The notes beneath the pieces are model-generated. The model had not been told where the DNA came from and did no database searches. It saw nothing but the letters and a program-made list of their open reading frames with translations. A DNA stretch of 64,000 nt from Propionivibrio dicarboxylicus (lineage in GTDB: Bacteria > Pseudomonadota > Gammaproteobacteria > Burkholderiales > Rhodocyclaceae): contig CAMDMZ010000018.1 of assembly GCA_945902805.1 (NCBI GenBank), positions 1-64,000 of the forward strand, given 5' to 3'. Positions 33,885 through 42,252 of the stretch are shown piece by piece; the stretch's first letter is position 1, and every line of letters starts with the position of its first letter. The position numbers and the translations under genes were made by a program.

Positions 33885-36186
33885 TACGTCCTCGCACTTT
33901 GGTCGCCATTTTCGTTGTCGGCTTCTTTGACATCTTTAATGGTGGTCTCGATTGTACGTCTCCGGAATCGGCGTTCACCAACTGAAAGTCAATCTTATTG
34001 GTCTCCAGATCAGCCCGCATCAGACGAACCTTGACTCGATCTGAAAGTCGGTAGCGACGACCTGAGCGTTCGCCGACCATTGCATGCTGCGCCTCGTCAA
34101 AATGGAAATAGTCATGCCCCAATTCCGAGACATGAACCAGGCCCTCGATGAACACATCATCAAGCGCAACAAAAATCCCGAACGGCACCACGGACGAAAT
34201 ACTGCCGGTAAATTCCTCGCCAATCCGGTCGCGCATATAGAAGCACTTGAGCCAAGCTTCAACGTCGCGTGTGGCGTCATCGGCCCGGCGCTCGGTCATC
34301 GAGCAGTGCAAACCGATCTGCGACCAGTCACCGGGATCGTAGCGCCGTCCCGCCAGCGCCGACTTTATGGCGCGGTGAATCAGCAAGTCCGGATAACGCC
34401 GGATTGGCGAAGTAAAGTGCGTGTAGCTTTCATATGCCAGTCCGAAATGGCCCACATTGTCCGGGCTGTAGATTGCCTGCCTCAATGAACGCAGCATCAC
34501 GGTTTGCAACAACTGTTTATCGGGCCGGTCGCCAATTTTTTCCAGCAACTTGGCGTAATCCTTGGCCGTTGGCGCATCACCGCCGCCCAACTGAAAACCA
34601 AAGGTGCCGAGAAAGTCGCGTAGCTTAAGCAAGCGCTCCGGCGTAGGGCCTTCGTGCACGCGGTACAAGGCCTCGTGTTCGCGCTCACGCAAAAACTCCG
34701 AAGCACAGACATTGGCCGCCAACATGCATTCTTCGATCAATCGATGAGCATCGTTGCGTGCCGTTGGCACGATTCTCTCAATCTTGCCGTTGTCATCAAA
34801 CACCATGCGCGTTTCCAGCGTCTCGAAATCGATGGCACCACGCTTTTCACGTGCCACTTCCAATTGCCGAAAGAGTGCATCCAGCGCTTCCAGATGGGGC
34901 AACAAGGGTGCCAGACGTGCCCGAACCGACTCCTCTTTCTCATACAGCGCCGCAGCTACCTCGGTATAGGTCAAGCGCGCGTGCGAGAACATCACCGCCT
35001 GATAAAAGCGATAGCGCCGAATCGCACCGGTCGCCGTAATCGTCATGTCGCACACCATGCATAGGCGTTCAACCTGTGGGTTCAGCGAACACAGTCCATT
35101 GGAAATCTTTTCCGGCAACATCGGAATCACCCGTCGCGGGAAATACACTGAGTTGCCACGATCCTGCGCTTCACTATCCAGCGTGCCGCCGGCCACCACA
35201 TAATGCGAAACATCAGCAATTGCCACAATCAGGCGATAACCCTTGCCTTGACACTCGCAATAAACCGCGTCGTCAAAATCTTTTGCTGTCTCGCCATCGA
35301 TCGTTACCAGCGGCAAATGCGTAATATCTTCGCGATCTTTCCAATCGGACTTACGCACTGAGTCGGGCAGTTTTTTCGTCTCGGCCAACGCTTCCTTGGA
35401 AAACTCAAAAGGCAACTCGTGCTTGCGCAGCGCGATTTCGATTTCCATGCCGGAATCCGCGTAGTTGCCAAGAACTTCGATCACCCGTCCGATCGGCTGC
35501 GAATGCTTGCTCGGCTGTTCCAGCAGCTCGACCATCACGACCTGCCCGGCTTCCAGCTTGGGCGCTTGCTTCGAACCTTTCTTTGCCCCCTTTTCCGGCG
35601 GTGCCAACAAAATATCCTGACTGATACGACGGTTTTCGGCGACGACGAACCACACACCATGTTCCTGGAACACACGGCCGACCACCTGTCGATTGACGCG
35701 TTCAGTCACCTCGACAATCTTTCCTTCTGGACGGCCCTTGCGATCCACGCCGATCACGCGCGCAATCACTCGATCACCGTGCAGCACCTTGTCCATTTCC
35801 TTTGCCGACAAGAAAAGGTCTGCCCCACCCGCTTCGGGAATCAGAAAGCCATAACCATCAGCGTGCCCCTCGACCCGACCACGGACCAGATCGAGCCGAT
35901 CCGGCACCAGCCAAGCATTGCGCCGATTCTGCATAACCTGCCCGTCACGCGCCATGGCCCCGAGTCGGCGCTGAAATGTCTCCTCCTCCTCAGAGTGGAT
36001 ATCAAGCAACTCACACACTCGGGAAAATTCCAAAGGCATTCCTTGCGCAGCCATCATCTCCAGCACATATTCGCGACTGGGCAATGGACTGTCGTACTTT
36101 TCCCGCTCACGTTCCAAGTGCGGATCCGCACGGCGGATTTTCGACAGCCCGGAGGCAGATTTCGATTTTTTCGTTGTGTTTGACAA
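33877..36186 (-). CDS. rnr: Ribonuclease R
   Basis: A 769-residue 3'-5' exoribonuclease that degrades structured RNA. Domains: N-terminal helix-turn-helix (about 30-95), cold-shock domains (about 100-250), the RNB catalytic domain (about 285-610, with DDAVYCE Asp ligands) and a C-terminal S1 domain (about 655-735). The basic tail KKPTTKMATKVRGRNA fits. A dispersed-repeat copy lies in frame at 34342-34366, giving KSALAGRRYD in the RNB domain. It is upstream of the desaturase gene; tRNA-Leu lies divergently 44 bp away. Confidence 0.95.
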   Translation of the reverse strand: MSNTTKKSKSASGLSKIRRADPHLEREREKYDSPLPSREYVLEMMAAQGMPLEFSRVCELLDIHSEEEETFQRRLGAMARDGQVMQNRRNAWLVPDRLDLVRGRVEGHADGYGFLIPEAGGADLFLSAKEMDKVLHGDRVIARVIGVDRKGRPEGKIVEVTERVNRQVVGRVFQEHGVWFVVAENRRISQDILLAPPEKGAKKGSKQAPKLEAGQVVMVELLEQPSKHSQPIGRVIEVLGNYADSGMEIEIALRKHELPFEFSKEALAETKKLPDSVRKSDWKDREDITHLPLVTIDGETAKDFDDAVYCECQGKGYRLIVAIADVSHYVVAGGTLDSEAQDRGNSVYFPRRVIPMLPEKISNGLCSLNPQVERLCMVCDMTITATGAIRRYRFYQAVMFSHARLTYTEVAAALYEKEESVRARLAPLLPHLEALDALFRQLEVAREKRGAIDFETLETRMVFDDNGKIERIVPTARNDAHRLIEECMLAANVCASEFLREREHEALYRVHEGPTPERLLKLRDFLGTFGFQLGGGDAPTAKDYAKLLEKIGDRPDKQLLQTVMLRSLRQAIYSPDNVGHFGLAYESYTHFTSPIRRYPDLLIHRAIKSALAGRRYDPGDWSQIGLHCSMTERRADDATRDVEAWLKCFYMRDRIGEEFTGSISSVVPFGIFVALDDVFIEGLVHVSELGHDYFHFDEAQHAMVGERSGRRYRLSDRVKVRLMRADLETNKIDFQLVNADSGDVQSRPPLKMSKKPTTKMATKVRGRNA
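34342..34366 (-). repeat. Dispersed 26-bp repeat, copy 7 (in frame inside rnr)
   Basis: Reverse complement with one change, GCGCCGTCCCGCCAGCGCCG then ACTTT. It encodes KSALAGRR in RNase R. Confidence 0.8.
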
Positions 36187-36229
36187 TCTATTCGATTCCT
36201 ATAAAATCCGCGCCTCGTTAGCAGCATCC

Positions 36230-36314
<85 letters not shown>

Positions 36315-36424
36315 AAGGATGTAGCTTACGAATCAAGCAGTTAGAAGTATCGTCCAGCACCTTCGTCAGTTGCCACTGGCCTACCAGTTAAGACAGAATA
36401 AGGACCAAAGCAGGACAAGAATCT

Positions 36425-36447
36425 CAGCCGCCCTTGCGGCTGTTTTT
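36425..36447 (+). terminator. Terminator downstream of tRNA-Leu
   Basis: Perfect 7-bp stem CAGCCGC / GCGGCTG with CCTT loop and TTTTT. The 110 bp between the tRNA and this hairpin hold no gene. Confidence 0.8.
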
Positions 36448-36584
36448 CATTCTACCGCCCGATCCGGTCGTTCGATGCAGATCACGACTTATCAGACGAA
36501 ATTAACCCCGCCGTAGCGCGGCTAAGACCGTTTCTTCCTTTTGAGGCACCAAGCAGACGGTTCCCGTAGAGAGGGCTTGCTTCT

Positions 36585-36755
36585 GTGTCGCTGGATCAGT
36601 CGGCGGCGGCTGCGATGAACCGTTCCGTCTTGCAGTTGGGATTCCCGTTGCGTGACGACTGCGATATTTTTCTGCGTCTGCCCGAGGATCTGACTCGCCG
36701 CGAAGGCAATCGTTTGGCAGCTATCGTCAAATCGCCGGTCCACTACGATCACTAA
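36585..36755 (+). CDS. Small hypothetical protein or gene remnant
   Basis: GTG-initiated frame of 56 codons: SLDQSAAAAMNRSVLQLGFP leads into a segment with LRDDCDIFLRLPEDLTRREGNRLAAIV. The composition (LPEDLTxREAxRLAAxI) looks like real protein and resembles the C-termini of small bacterial proteins of unknown role, so it may be a complete small gene or the 3' end of a decayed one. A GAGAGGG lies 9 nt upstream. It is between the tRNA-Leu terminator and the tRNA-Asn integrative element. Confidence 0.35.
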   Translation: MSLDQSAAAAMNRSVLQLGFPLRDDCDIFLRLPEDLTRREGNRLAAIVKSPVHYDH

Positions 36756-36780
36756 ATTACGTCTACTACGTGCCTACTGG

Positions 36781-36846
36781 AAAAACGAAAAGCCAACCCC
36801 GAAGGGTTGGCTAAGTGCTTGATTCTTTTGGCTCGCCAGACCTGAC
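36781..36846 (-). other. Decayed tRNA-Asn 3' end with its terminator (left end of the integrative element)
   Basis: On the minus strand AGCCAACCC/GGGTTGGCT (36791-36799 with 36804-36812) is a hairpin followed by TTTTCGTTTTT, an intrinsic terminator. Just upstream of it on that strand, 36829-36846 reads CAGGTCTGGCGAGCCA, a near match with two extra bases to the tRNA-Asn 3' end CAGGTCGGGGAGCCA. This is best read as the displaced end of the original tRNA-Asn, separated from its 5' half (42253-42290) by the inserted element. Between it and 37129 there is only promoter-like and unassigned DNA. Confidence 0.5.
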
Positions 36847-37128
36847 AAATCTGAGAACTGGATAATACTGCTAGAGATTGGGTAGGCAAGCTGGGGGGCT
36901 TCCGCTTTCGACCCGTTGCTGTCGTTCGACAATCCCATTATCTACGTCTGCTTCCTAGCTAGCAGCTGACTACAGCTACTCACCTTGCGCCAATTGCAAA
37001 TCTTTGTTGCTAGGCCGGATTTCTCCGTCATAAGGGCTATAAGTGAAGTGACGGGATGGAAAAGCACCTCGCCAGTTTCATCAGAGATAGTTCGTAGGGT
37101 TGATGCATAAATCATTTGGGAGAGAAAA

Positions 37129-37476
37129 ATGACCAAGAACACCGTGAAAATTGCGCTGTCCGCTATCGCGCTGGGTTTGATGGTTTCTACAGCTTCCTTT
37201 GCTGTCGATGCCCCCGTTTTTGGCAGCCAATTGATGACCAATCAGGAACGCATTGAGCATCGCAACAAGTTGCAGGCGGCCAAAACCGCTGAAGAACGTG
37301 AGCAGGTCCGGTTGCAACATCATGGGCAGATGCAATTGCGTGCCAAGGAACAAGGCGTTACCTTGCCGGATACTCCGCCGACCCAAGGTGGTGGGCAAGG
37401 TCGTGGCATGGGACCGGGAGGCGGTATGGGTGGAATGGGTCCCGGAGGTGGTATGGGCCCGGGACGGAACCGCTAA
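37129..37476 (+). CDS. Small secreted Met/Gly-rich protein
   Basis: A 115-residue periplasmic protein: signal peptide (1-25, ending ASFA), a charged helical middle of the type QLMTNQERIEHRNKLQAAKT-EEREQVRLQHHGQMQLRAKEQG seen in many betaproteobacterial small periplasmic proteins, and a C-terminal tail of GMGPGGG-like repeats with six Met. Metal binding or Met-based oxidant scavenging is possible but unproven. RBS GGGAGAG. It lies inside the tRNA-Asn element as bounded here, though it could be resident DNA. Confidence 0.75.
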   Translation: MTKNTVKIALSAIALGLMVSTASFAVDAPVFGSQLMTNQERIEHRNKLQAAKTAEEREQVRLQHHGQMQLRAKEQGVTLPDTPPTQGGGQGRGMGPGGGMGGMGPGGGMGPGRNR

Positions 37477-37484
37477 GCCTTATT

Positions 37485-37514
37485 CAAGGGCATCGGCTTA
37501 AACCGATGCCCTTG
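37485..37514 (+). terminator. Hairpin terminator after the Met/Gly-rich gene
   Basis: Perfect 12-bp stem CAAGGGCATCGG / CCGATGCCCTTG with a 6-nt loop and then GTGTTT. The T run is weak. Confidence 0.65.
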
Positions 37515-38242
37515 GTGTTTCAAGCTTCAATCCATAGGTCGCTGTGCCAACAACCCAAAGTGGTAAGGCGCGTTTAGCCCCAGGCCCATATGAATCTCGG
37601 AATCAAATCCAGCGTTGGATAGTCAGGGACATTGTTCGGGTTTTGGCCGAATGGCCAGTGGAGGCCCGCGAGGCGTCTCGATGTCGCTGCCGCAAGGGCC
37701 GAATTGTGTGATTTGACCTTCCGGCAGGTTCTAAGAGGCACAGCAGTCGTTCGGATGGCCACCTTCCAGAATCATGGACTGGCGGCAGTTGGCCGAACTC
37801 AGTCTCTGAAGTCTTGAAAGCCTAGCAGTCGATCTTACAGAGGCTCGTAAATGGCTTTCCGGATGCCTTTTGAAGTTATCCGGGAAGACAAGGCCGGAGG
37901 CCGGTTTATGAGGGCGGTAAGTCGACGTCGCGGGTCGCATGTACGCCGCCAGATCATAGCGCAGAGGTACCAACAATCACCCCTCTATAGACCGCCTTTT
38001 GAACCGGACGTCGAAGGTCGCCGGGGGCGGTCCCTTTTCCTCAAGACCTGCCTTGCTTGCTCGAATCGCCCAGGCGCAGACGACGCCCTCCCCCCGTTCA
38101 TGTAACACGGGGGGCTATGGATACATAGACGCTCTACGGCCTTGAACGCAACCCGCATTACTGACTGCTGAATGGCCGCGGTTGTCCGCATGGCTACGGA
38201 TGTAGCCGTGCGGGCACAGCGGCCTTGGGTCGCTGATGTCGG
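37515..38242. other. Non-coding stretch of the integrative element with candidate oriT
   Basis: About 730 bp without a convincing gene; short frames here lack RBS and family resemblance. It contains the C6/G6 inverted repeat at 38090-38114 and ends at the promoter of the RHH gene, as expected for the origin region of a small mobilisable element. Confidence 0.5.
38090..38114. other. C6/G6 inverted repeat, candidate oriT or replication origin
   Basis: CCCCCCGT (38090-38097), 9-nt loop ending GTAAC, ACGGGGGG (38107-38114). The oriT sites of Tn916 and ICEBs1, nicked by MOBT relaxases, are, as I recall, C6-7...TAACA-G6 inverted repeats of the same shape. A Rep_trans-type initiator is encoded 630 bp downstream, which makes an origin assignment reasonable. 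Confidence 0.5.
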
Positions 38243-38246
38243 TTGT

Positions 38247-38275
38247 TTGACATTCGCCCGAAGTATATGTATCTT
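38247..38275 (+). promoter_or_regulatory. Sigma70 promoter of the RHH-initiator operon
   Basis: TTGACA (38247-38252), 17 bp, TATCTT (38270-38275). The predicted start near 38282 rules out start codons before that point for the following gene. Confidence 0.65.
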
Positions 38276-38308
38276 GCGCGTAATTCAATGAACCCGTGGA
38301 TAACTTAC

Positions 38309-38737
38309 ATGAAGACCGAACACCTTCACGACATTTGGGCCGGCCCGGACAATACCCGACTGACCTCGAAGCAATTCTCGTTTCGCTTCCCGGTGCATAT
38401 CGCGGCGAAGATCGCCACGCTCTGCGAGATGTACCCGACCAAGAACCGGACGCAGATCGTCGCCGACCTGCTGACAGCGGCGCTCGATGATCTGGAGAAG
38501 AATCTTCCAGAGGAAATGGGAGGCGAACTTACTGGCGAAGATCGGAACATCGAACAGATGATTGCTAAGCACGAGGGATACGAATTCGAGCCCTCGTATT
38601 GGATTGCTGGCCCACGAGCTCGCTTTCGTAATACGGCGAATCGGCATTACCTTGACCTGGAGAAGGAACTCGGTAACGAGAAGCCGGAGCCCCTTTACGC
38701 CGACATCTCCCGTACCGAGTCAGCATTCAAGAAGTAA
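38309..38737 (+). CDS. Ribbon-helix-helix-like accessory protein of the integrative element
   Basis: A 142-residue protein whose residues about 18-65 (FSFRFPVHIAAKIATLCEMY then PTKNRTQIVADLLTAALDDL) have the pattern of a ribbon-helix-helix DNA-binding domain; the rest is charged and unrecognised. It ends 3 bp before the Rep_trans-like gene, so it is probably an accessory factor at the origin or a regulator. An in-frame ATG at 38288 is the other plausible start. Confidence 0.65.
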   Translation: MKTEHLHDIWAGPDNTRLTSKQFSFRFPVHIAAKIATLCEMYPTKNRTQIVADLLTAALDDLEKNLPEEMGGELTGEDRNIEQMIAKHEGYEFEPSYWIAGPRARFRNTANRHYLDLEKELGNEKPEPLYADISRTESAFKK

Positions 38738-38740
38738 GCC

Positions 38741-39811
38741 ATGTCCTTCCGCTTCCTTCTTTCTGGTCACGACACTATCGAGGTCTGCTATTACCTGCAG
38801 CCTGGGCCAGGGTGCCAAATTAACTTCTTCGATATTGGACTCAAGAGAGAGGCATTGCGGCAATCCAAGCGGCGCGATCCAGTCTTTCTCAAACTCGGCG
38901 ACATCGATTTTCTGCTGAAACCAAGTGGCTCGCGTAACGGCTATCCCATCGTGATGGAGAACGCCGATTACGTGGTCGAATTTGGAGAATTCAATGACCC
39001 ATCTTTCCGCGTCAAGCTGCGCTCCAAAGCCTTATGGCGCAGCGGTGCGCAGGTTTTGCATGAGCGGTTCATGGTGTGGTCTCGGACTATCGGCCTAGTC
39101 GCAACAAAGCCCGAAAGCCTATCCCGCGTCGACTTCACCTTCGATTATGAAATCAAAGAGGTGGATTTTGACGAAGACAGCGTTCTGTCGCTCTCGGTGA
39201 AAGACAACAAGTATCGAGACAGCGGCAAACTCAATGGCTTGGTTTTCGGCAAGGGGGATGTCGTTCTCCGCATCTACGATAAGGTGCTTGAGATCGACCA
39301 ACAAAGCCACAAGGAATGGTTCTTTCAGCTATGGAACCAACAGGAAGACGTCTGGCGCATCGAGTGGCAGGTTCGCCAGGAACATTTGCGCCGTTTCGGC
39401 ATCCGTACCTTTGCCGATCTCGACGGCCAGCAAGGTGATTTGCTGCGGTATCTTGCCGAGAGTCACGACACCATGAGAATCCAGCAGTCGGATTCCAACC
39501 GCTCCCGCTGGCCCACGCATCCACTCTGGCTCGATCTGCAAGAACGAATTCAGGACTTCAATTGTCAAGGTATCTTGCGCGAAATCGACGACATCGAAGC
39601 CATCGAGGAAAGACTGATGCGAATCGCGATCAGTGTCTACGGCTACCTAAAGCGGCTCGCGGCGCTACGGAGTGTTCAGCACAGCCTAGATCCGATGCCG
39701 GCACAACGGGCTCAAAGCGAACTGAAAGCCTTGCTGGATATTGTGCACGACAAGATGACATGGCAAACCGATGTCGAGAATCGCATGAAGCTGATTCGAT
39801 TGGGGCAATGA
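38741..39811 (+). CDS. Rep_trans-like replication initiator / MOBT-type relaxase
   Basis: A 356-residue protein resembling rolling-circle initiators of the Rep_trans family. Features seen: SRVDFTFDYEI (about 128-138, the R-x-D acidic metal site) and VLRIYDKVLEI (about 174-184, the R-x-Y-x-K motif whose Tyr would attack DNA), then a VWRIEWQVRQEHLRRFGI helix-strand block. Such proteins nick one strand to start plasmid replication or transfer of elements like ICEBs1. It sits between an RHH protein and a serine recombinase, so a mobilisable integrative element is inferred. Identity is by motif only. Confidence 0.65.
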   Translation: MSFRFLLSGHDTIEVCYYLQPGPGCQINFFDIGLKREALRQSKRRDPVFLKLGDIDFLLKPSGSRNGYPIVMENADYVVEFGEFNDPSFRVKLRSKALWRSGAQVLHERFMVWSRTIGLVATKPESLSRVDFTFDYEIKEVDFDEDSVLSLSVKDNKYRDSGKLNGLVFGKGDVVLRIYDKVLEIDQQSHKEWFFQLWNQQEDVWRIEWQVRQEHLRRFGIRTFADLDGQQGDLLRYLAESHDTMRIQQSDSNRSRWPTHPLWLDLQERIQDFNCQGILREIDDIEAIEERLMRIAISVYGYLKRLAALRSVQHSLDPMPAQRAQSELKALLDIVHDKMTWQTDVENRMKLIRLGQ

Positions 39812-40044
39812 TGAACCCGCTACATGATGCCATCGTCAAAGCCCTGAACGCTCACTTAACCCGGTTGTTACTTGCTGCGGAAATCGGCATTCCCACAGCA
39901 ATTCAATTTCAGGCATTTCGCACGTTGGCGTTGAATGAATTTGGGATGAAGGGCTTCCTACCGGAATTGGAATCCCTGCTCAAACAACATGGCAAGGACA
40001 GGAACGGGCAGGCCGAGACTGCAGGAAAGGGGGTGCCACGATGA
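39808..40044 (+). CDS. Small element-borne protein
   Basis: A 78-residue protein (MMNPLHDAIVKALNAHLTRL...) whose start overlaps the initiator stop by 4 bp, so it is translationally coupled. Predicted helical with a charged C-terminus. No family recognised. Probably part of the element's replication/maintenance operon. Confidence 0.6.
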   Translation: MMNPLHDAIVKALNAHLTRLLLAAEIGIPTAIQFQAFRTLALNEFGMKGFLPELESLLKQHGKDRNGQAETAGKGVPR

Positions 40045-40191
40045 GTGAGCAGAGAACAACAGATCGAAATAGTTTGTCTCTCCGGAATTACGCTGAATAC
40101 GCCGACGCCGGATGAAATTTCCCTAATCTCCACTATGCTGCCCGAATTGCTTTTGCTGATTCAGCGGCTGGACGATAGCGACGAGGGTTGA
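40045..40191 (+). CDS. Very small element-borne protein
   Basis: A GTG-started frame of 48 codons beginning at the stop of the previous gene: VSREQQIEIVCLSGITLNTP then TPDEISLISTMLPELLLLIQ. It reads like genuine amphipathic helical protein and has AAAGGGGG upstream. No function can be assigned. The next 158 bp to the recombinase contain no gene. Confidence 0.45.
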   Translation: MSREQQIEIVCLSGITLNTPTPDEISLISTMLPELLLLIQRLDDSDEG

Positions 40192-40349
40192 GCAACCACA
40201 GAGCTGCATTCCGCATGCAGACCAAGAAAGCGAGCGGCACGGCTTGTCAAGGCTGACACCGTCACCGCAGGCACCGGCCTTGATAAGGCGTGACGCTCGC
40301 TGATACTGACATAAGCGGAATGCAGCGGACGAACTACGGAGAACGAACT

Positions 40350-41966
40350 ATGGCAGTTGCCCTTTACGCACGGGTTTCCACCGTCAAACAGGTCGAGAAA
40401 GATTTGTCGATTCCTGACCAATTGCGCCAGATGCGCGAATGGTCGGCGGCGCAGGGCTTTGCTGTCGGGCAGGAATACATCGAGGCAGGGGCATCCGCCA
40501 CGGATGACCGCCGACCGGTTTTTCAGCAAATGATTGCCGAGGCCACGCAAGACCCGCCACCCTTTGAAGCGATCATTGTGCACAGCTTGTCGCGCTTTTT
40601 CCGCGACTCGCTCGAATTTGCCCTTTATGAACGCAAGCTTCGGCGCGCTGGCGTGCGCCTAATCTCGATCACGCAGCACACCAGCGATGATCCATCGGGT
40701 GAAATGGCGCGGAAGATATTTTCGATCTTCGATGAGTACCAGAGCAAGGAAAACGGCAAGCACACCTTGCGGGCCATGAAAGAGAACGCCCGCCAAGGTT
40801 ATTGGAATGGCTCTCGGCCTCCCTTTGGTTACCGCACCTATGAAGTCGACGCCATCGGCAACAAGGGCAAACGTAAGCAAAGGCTGCAAGTTGATCCTGT
40901 CGAATCGCTGATGGTAAAAAAGGTCTTTGACTTGTATCTGCATGGGTCGGGAAGTGGGCCGATGGGCGCGAAACAGATCAGCACCTACCTCAATGAAATC
41001 GGCCAGATGCATCGGCGTACACCTTGGTCGCGCAACCGCGTCCATGAAGTGTTATCGAATCGCACCTATATCGGTGAGTTCTATTTCAATCGCACCTGCA
41101 GCAAGACTAAACGCACTAAGCTAGAGTCCGAGTGGGTACCGCTCACCGTTGAGCCGATCATCGCGAAGGAATTGTTTGCTACTGTGCAGCAGCGCAAGGC
41201 GTCACGGGCGTTCGATCAGGTGCCACCGCGGACGGTCGGCTCGACTACATTGCTGACGGGGTTGGTGAAGTGTGGCTGCTGCGGAGCTGGCATGACCTTG
41301 GCGACGGGTAAGGGCGGACGCTATCGCTACTACAAGTGCAATACCCGCATCAGTCGCAGCGTGACCCTTTGCGAAAATCCTGCGGTACCCATGGAAAAAC
41401 TCGATGCGCTAGTCGTGGATGCGTTAGCCGACAAGGCTTTTACGCCGGAACGGGTGCAGGTGATTCTCAATGAGCTGAAGAAGCAAATTAAGGCGGCCCA
41501 AACCACTGACAACGACGGCATCAGGATATTGCAGAAGGAACTGAATGAACTGCAAGCGGCGACGGATCGTTTGTATGAGGCAGTTGAAAAGGGTGTCCTG
41601 CCACTGGATGTCACTCTGAAGGAACGCAGCCACAAGCTACAGGCGCGTCGGCAGGAACTCCTCATTGAAATGGCGGGCTATCGTCGCAAGCAGGAACTGC
41701 CGTCAATTAAGCCGCGTCAGGTTGATCTGTTCTGCACGGCGCTAAAGATGAAACTCAAAGATCGGTCGAGCGGTTTCGGGAAGGAATATCTGCGCCACAT
41801 CGTAAGTGAGATACGCATCACAGGGAATCAGGCCGAGATCAGCGGCAGCCGAGCGGCCTTGGCGCAAGCGGTTTCACAAATGAAAACGGGCACCTCGTTA
41901 GAAGTGCCCGCTTTTGTATCTGATTGGCTCCCCGACCTGGGCTCGAACCAGGGACCTACGGATTAA
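40350..41966 (+). CDS. Large serine recombinase (integrase of the tRNA-Asn element)
   Basis: A 538-residue site-specific recombinase. The N-terminal resolvase domain has the catalytic Ser10 (LYARVSTVKQ); a recombinase domain follows (about 165-290), then a zinc-ribbon (CGCCGAG ... YKCNT ... LCENP, about 308-350) and a coiled coil (about 370-420). The start at 40350 follows GGAGA. The last 14 or so codons (SDWLPDLGSNQGPTD) are encoded antisense to the 3' half of tRNA-Asn, so the gene runs into its own attachment site. It would integrate and excise the element. Confidence 0.93.
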   Translation: MAVALYARVSTVKQVEKDLSIPDQLRQMREWSAAQGFAVGQEYIEAGASATDDRRPVFQQMIAEATQDPPPFEAIIVHSLSRFFRDSLEFALYERKLRRAGVRLISITQHTSDDPSGEMARKIFSIFDEYQSKENGKHTLRAMKENARQGYWNGSRPPFGYRTYEVDAIGNKGKRKQRLQVDPVESLMVKKVFDLYLHGSGSGPMGAKQISTYLNEIGQMHRRTPWSRNRVHEVLSNRTYIGEFYFNRTCSKTKRTKLESEWVPLTVEPIIAKELFATVQQRKASRAFDQVPPRTVGSTTLLTGLVKCGCCGAGMTLATGKGGRYRYYKCNTRISRSVTLCENPAVPMEKLDALVVDALADKAFTPERVQVILNELKKQIKAAQTTDNDGIRILQKELNELQAATDRLYEAVEKGVLPLDVTLKERSHKLQARRQELLIEMAGYRRKQELPSIKPRQVDLFCTALKMKLKDRSSGFGKEYLRHIVSEIRITGNQAEISGSRAALAQAVSQMKTGTSLEVPAFVSDWLPDLGSNQGPTD

Positions 41967-42000
41967 CAGTCCGGCGCTCTACCGACTGAGCTATCGAGGA
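41925..42000 (-). tRNA. tRNA-Asn(GTT)
   Basis: A 76-nt tRNA on the minus strand: acceptor TCCTCGA pairs with TCGGGGA, D arm TAGCTCAGTCGGTAGAGC, anticodon loop CTGTTAA (GTT), T arm CCTGGTTCGAGCCCAGG, encoded CCA. Its 3' half overlaps the serine recombinase gene, so this copy was rebuilt by integration. Confidence 0.95.
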
Positions 42001-42004
42001 ATTG
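41963..42004. repeat. 42-bp direct repeat, copy A (5' half of tRNA-Asn)
   Basis: From the anticodon region through the tRNA 5' end plus 4 bp, identical to 42253-42294. Probable attachment-site duplication: one copy is part of the complete tRNA, the other is a stub. Confidence 0.85.
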
Positions 42005-42050
42005 TGCTTTTGTTTCAACAACTTAGCGTACTGCAGAGACCCTAGAAACT

Positions 42051-42176
42051 ACCTAATACTTTGCGCTCTTTCGCTCTCTTTCCTACGCAACGGCGCGGAG
42101 TCTAACCGGAGTATTAGGTGCAGTCAAGTCGTTAGTGAACGCGGTGGAGTATTAGGTAAAGCCCAAAGTATTAGGT
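42051..42176. repeat. Iteron cluster AGTATTAGGT
   Basis: Ten-bp motif AGTATTAGGT at 42110-42119, 42148-42157 and 42167-42176, and inverted (ACCTAATACT) at 42051-42060. They lie between the two tRNA-Asn 42-bp copies. Such spaced repeats suggest recombinase, initiator or repressor binding sites. No gene fits in 42005-42252. Confidence 0.65.
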
Positions 42177-42190
42177 TGATAGAAAGCATA

Positions 42191-42240
42191 AGAGCCTCGG
42201 GAACCCAGTCGTACCAAGGGTTTCGGAGGCTCTACTTTTT
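42191..42240 (+). terminator. Long hairpin followed by T run
   Basis: AGAGCCTC-GGGAACCC pairs with GGGTTTC-GGAGGCTCT across an 11-nt loop (42191-42233), then CTTTTT. It reads as a terminator at the right edge of the iteron segment. Confidence 0.65.
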
Positions 42241-42252
42241 ACAGCAATAGGC

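Noticed and set aside
37851-38105. 84-codon frame in the element's non-coding stretch
   Set aside because: No RBS, no family resemblance, and it runs across the C6/G6 inverted repeat.
42191-42240. Integron attC site
   Set aside because: The hairpin lacks the R and L box core sequences and no integron integrase or cassette array is present; it has a T run as terminators do.
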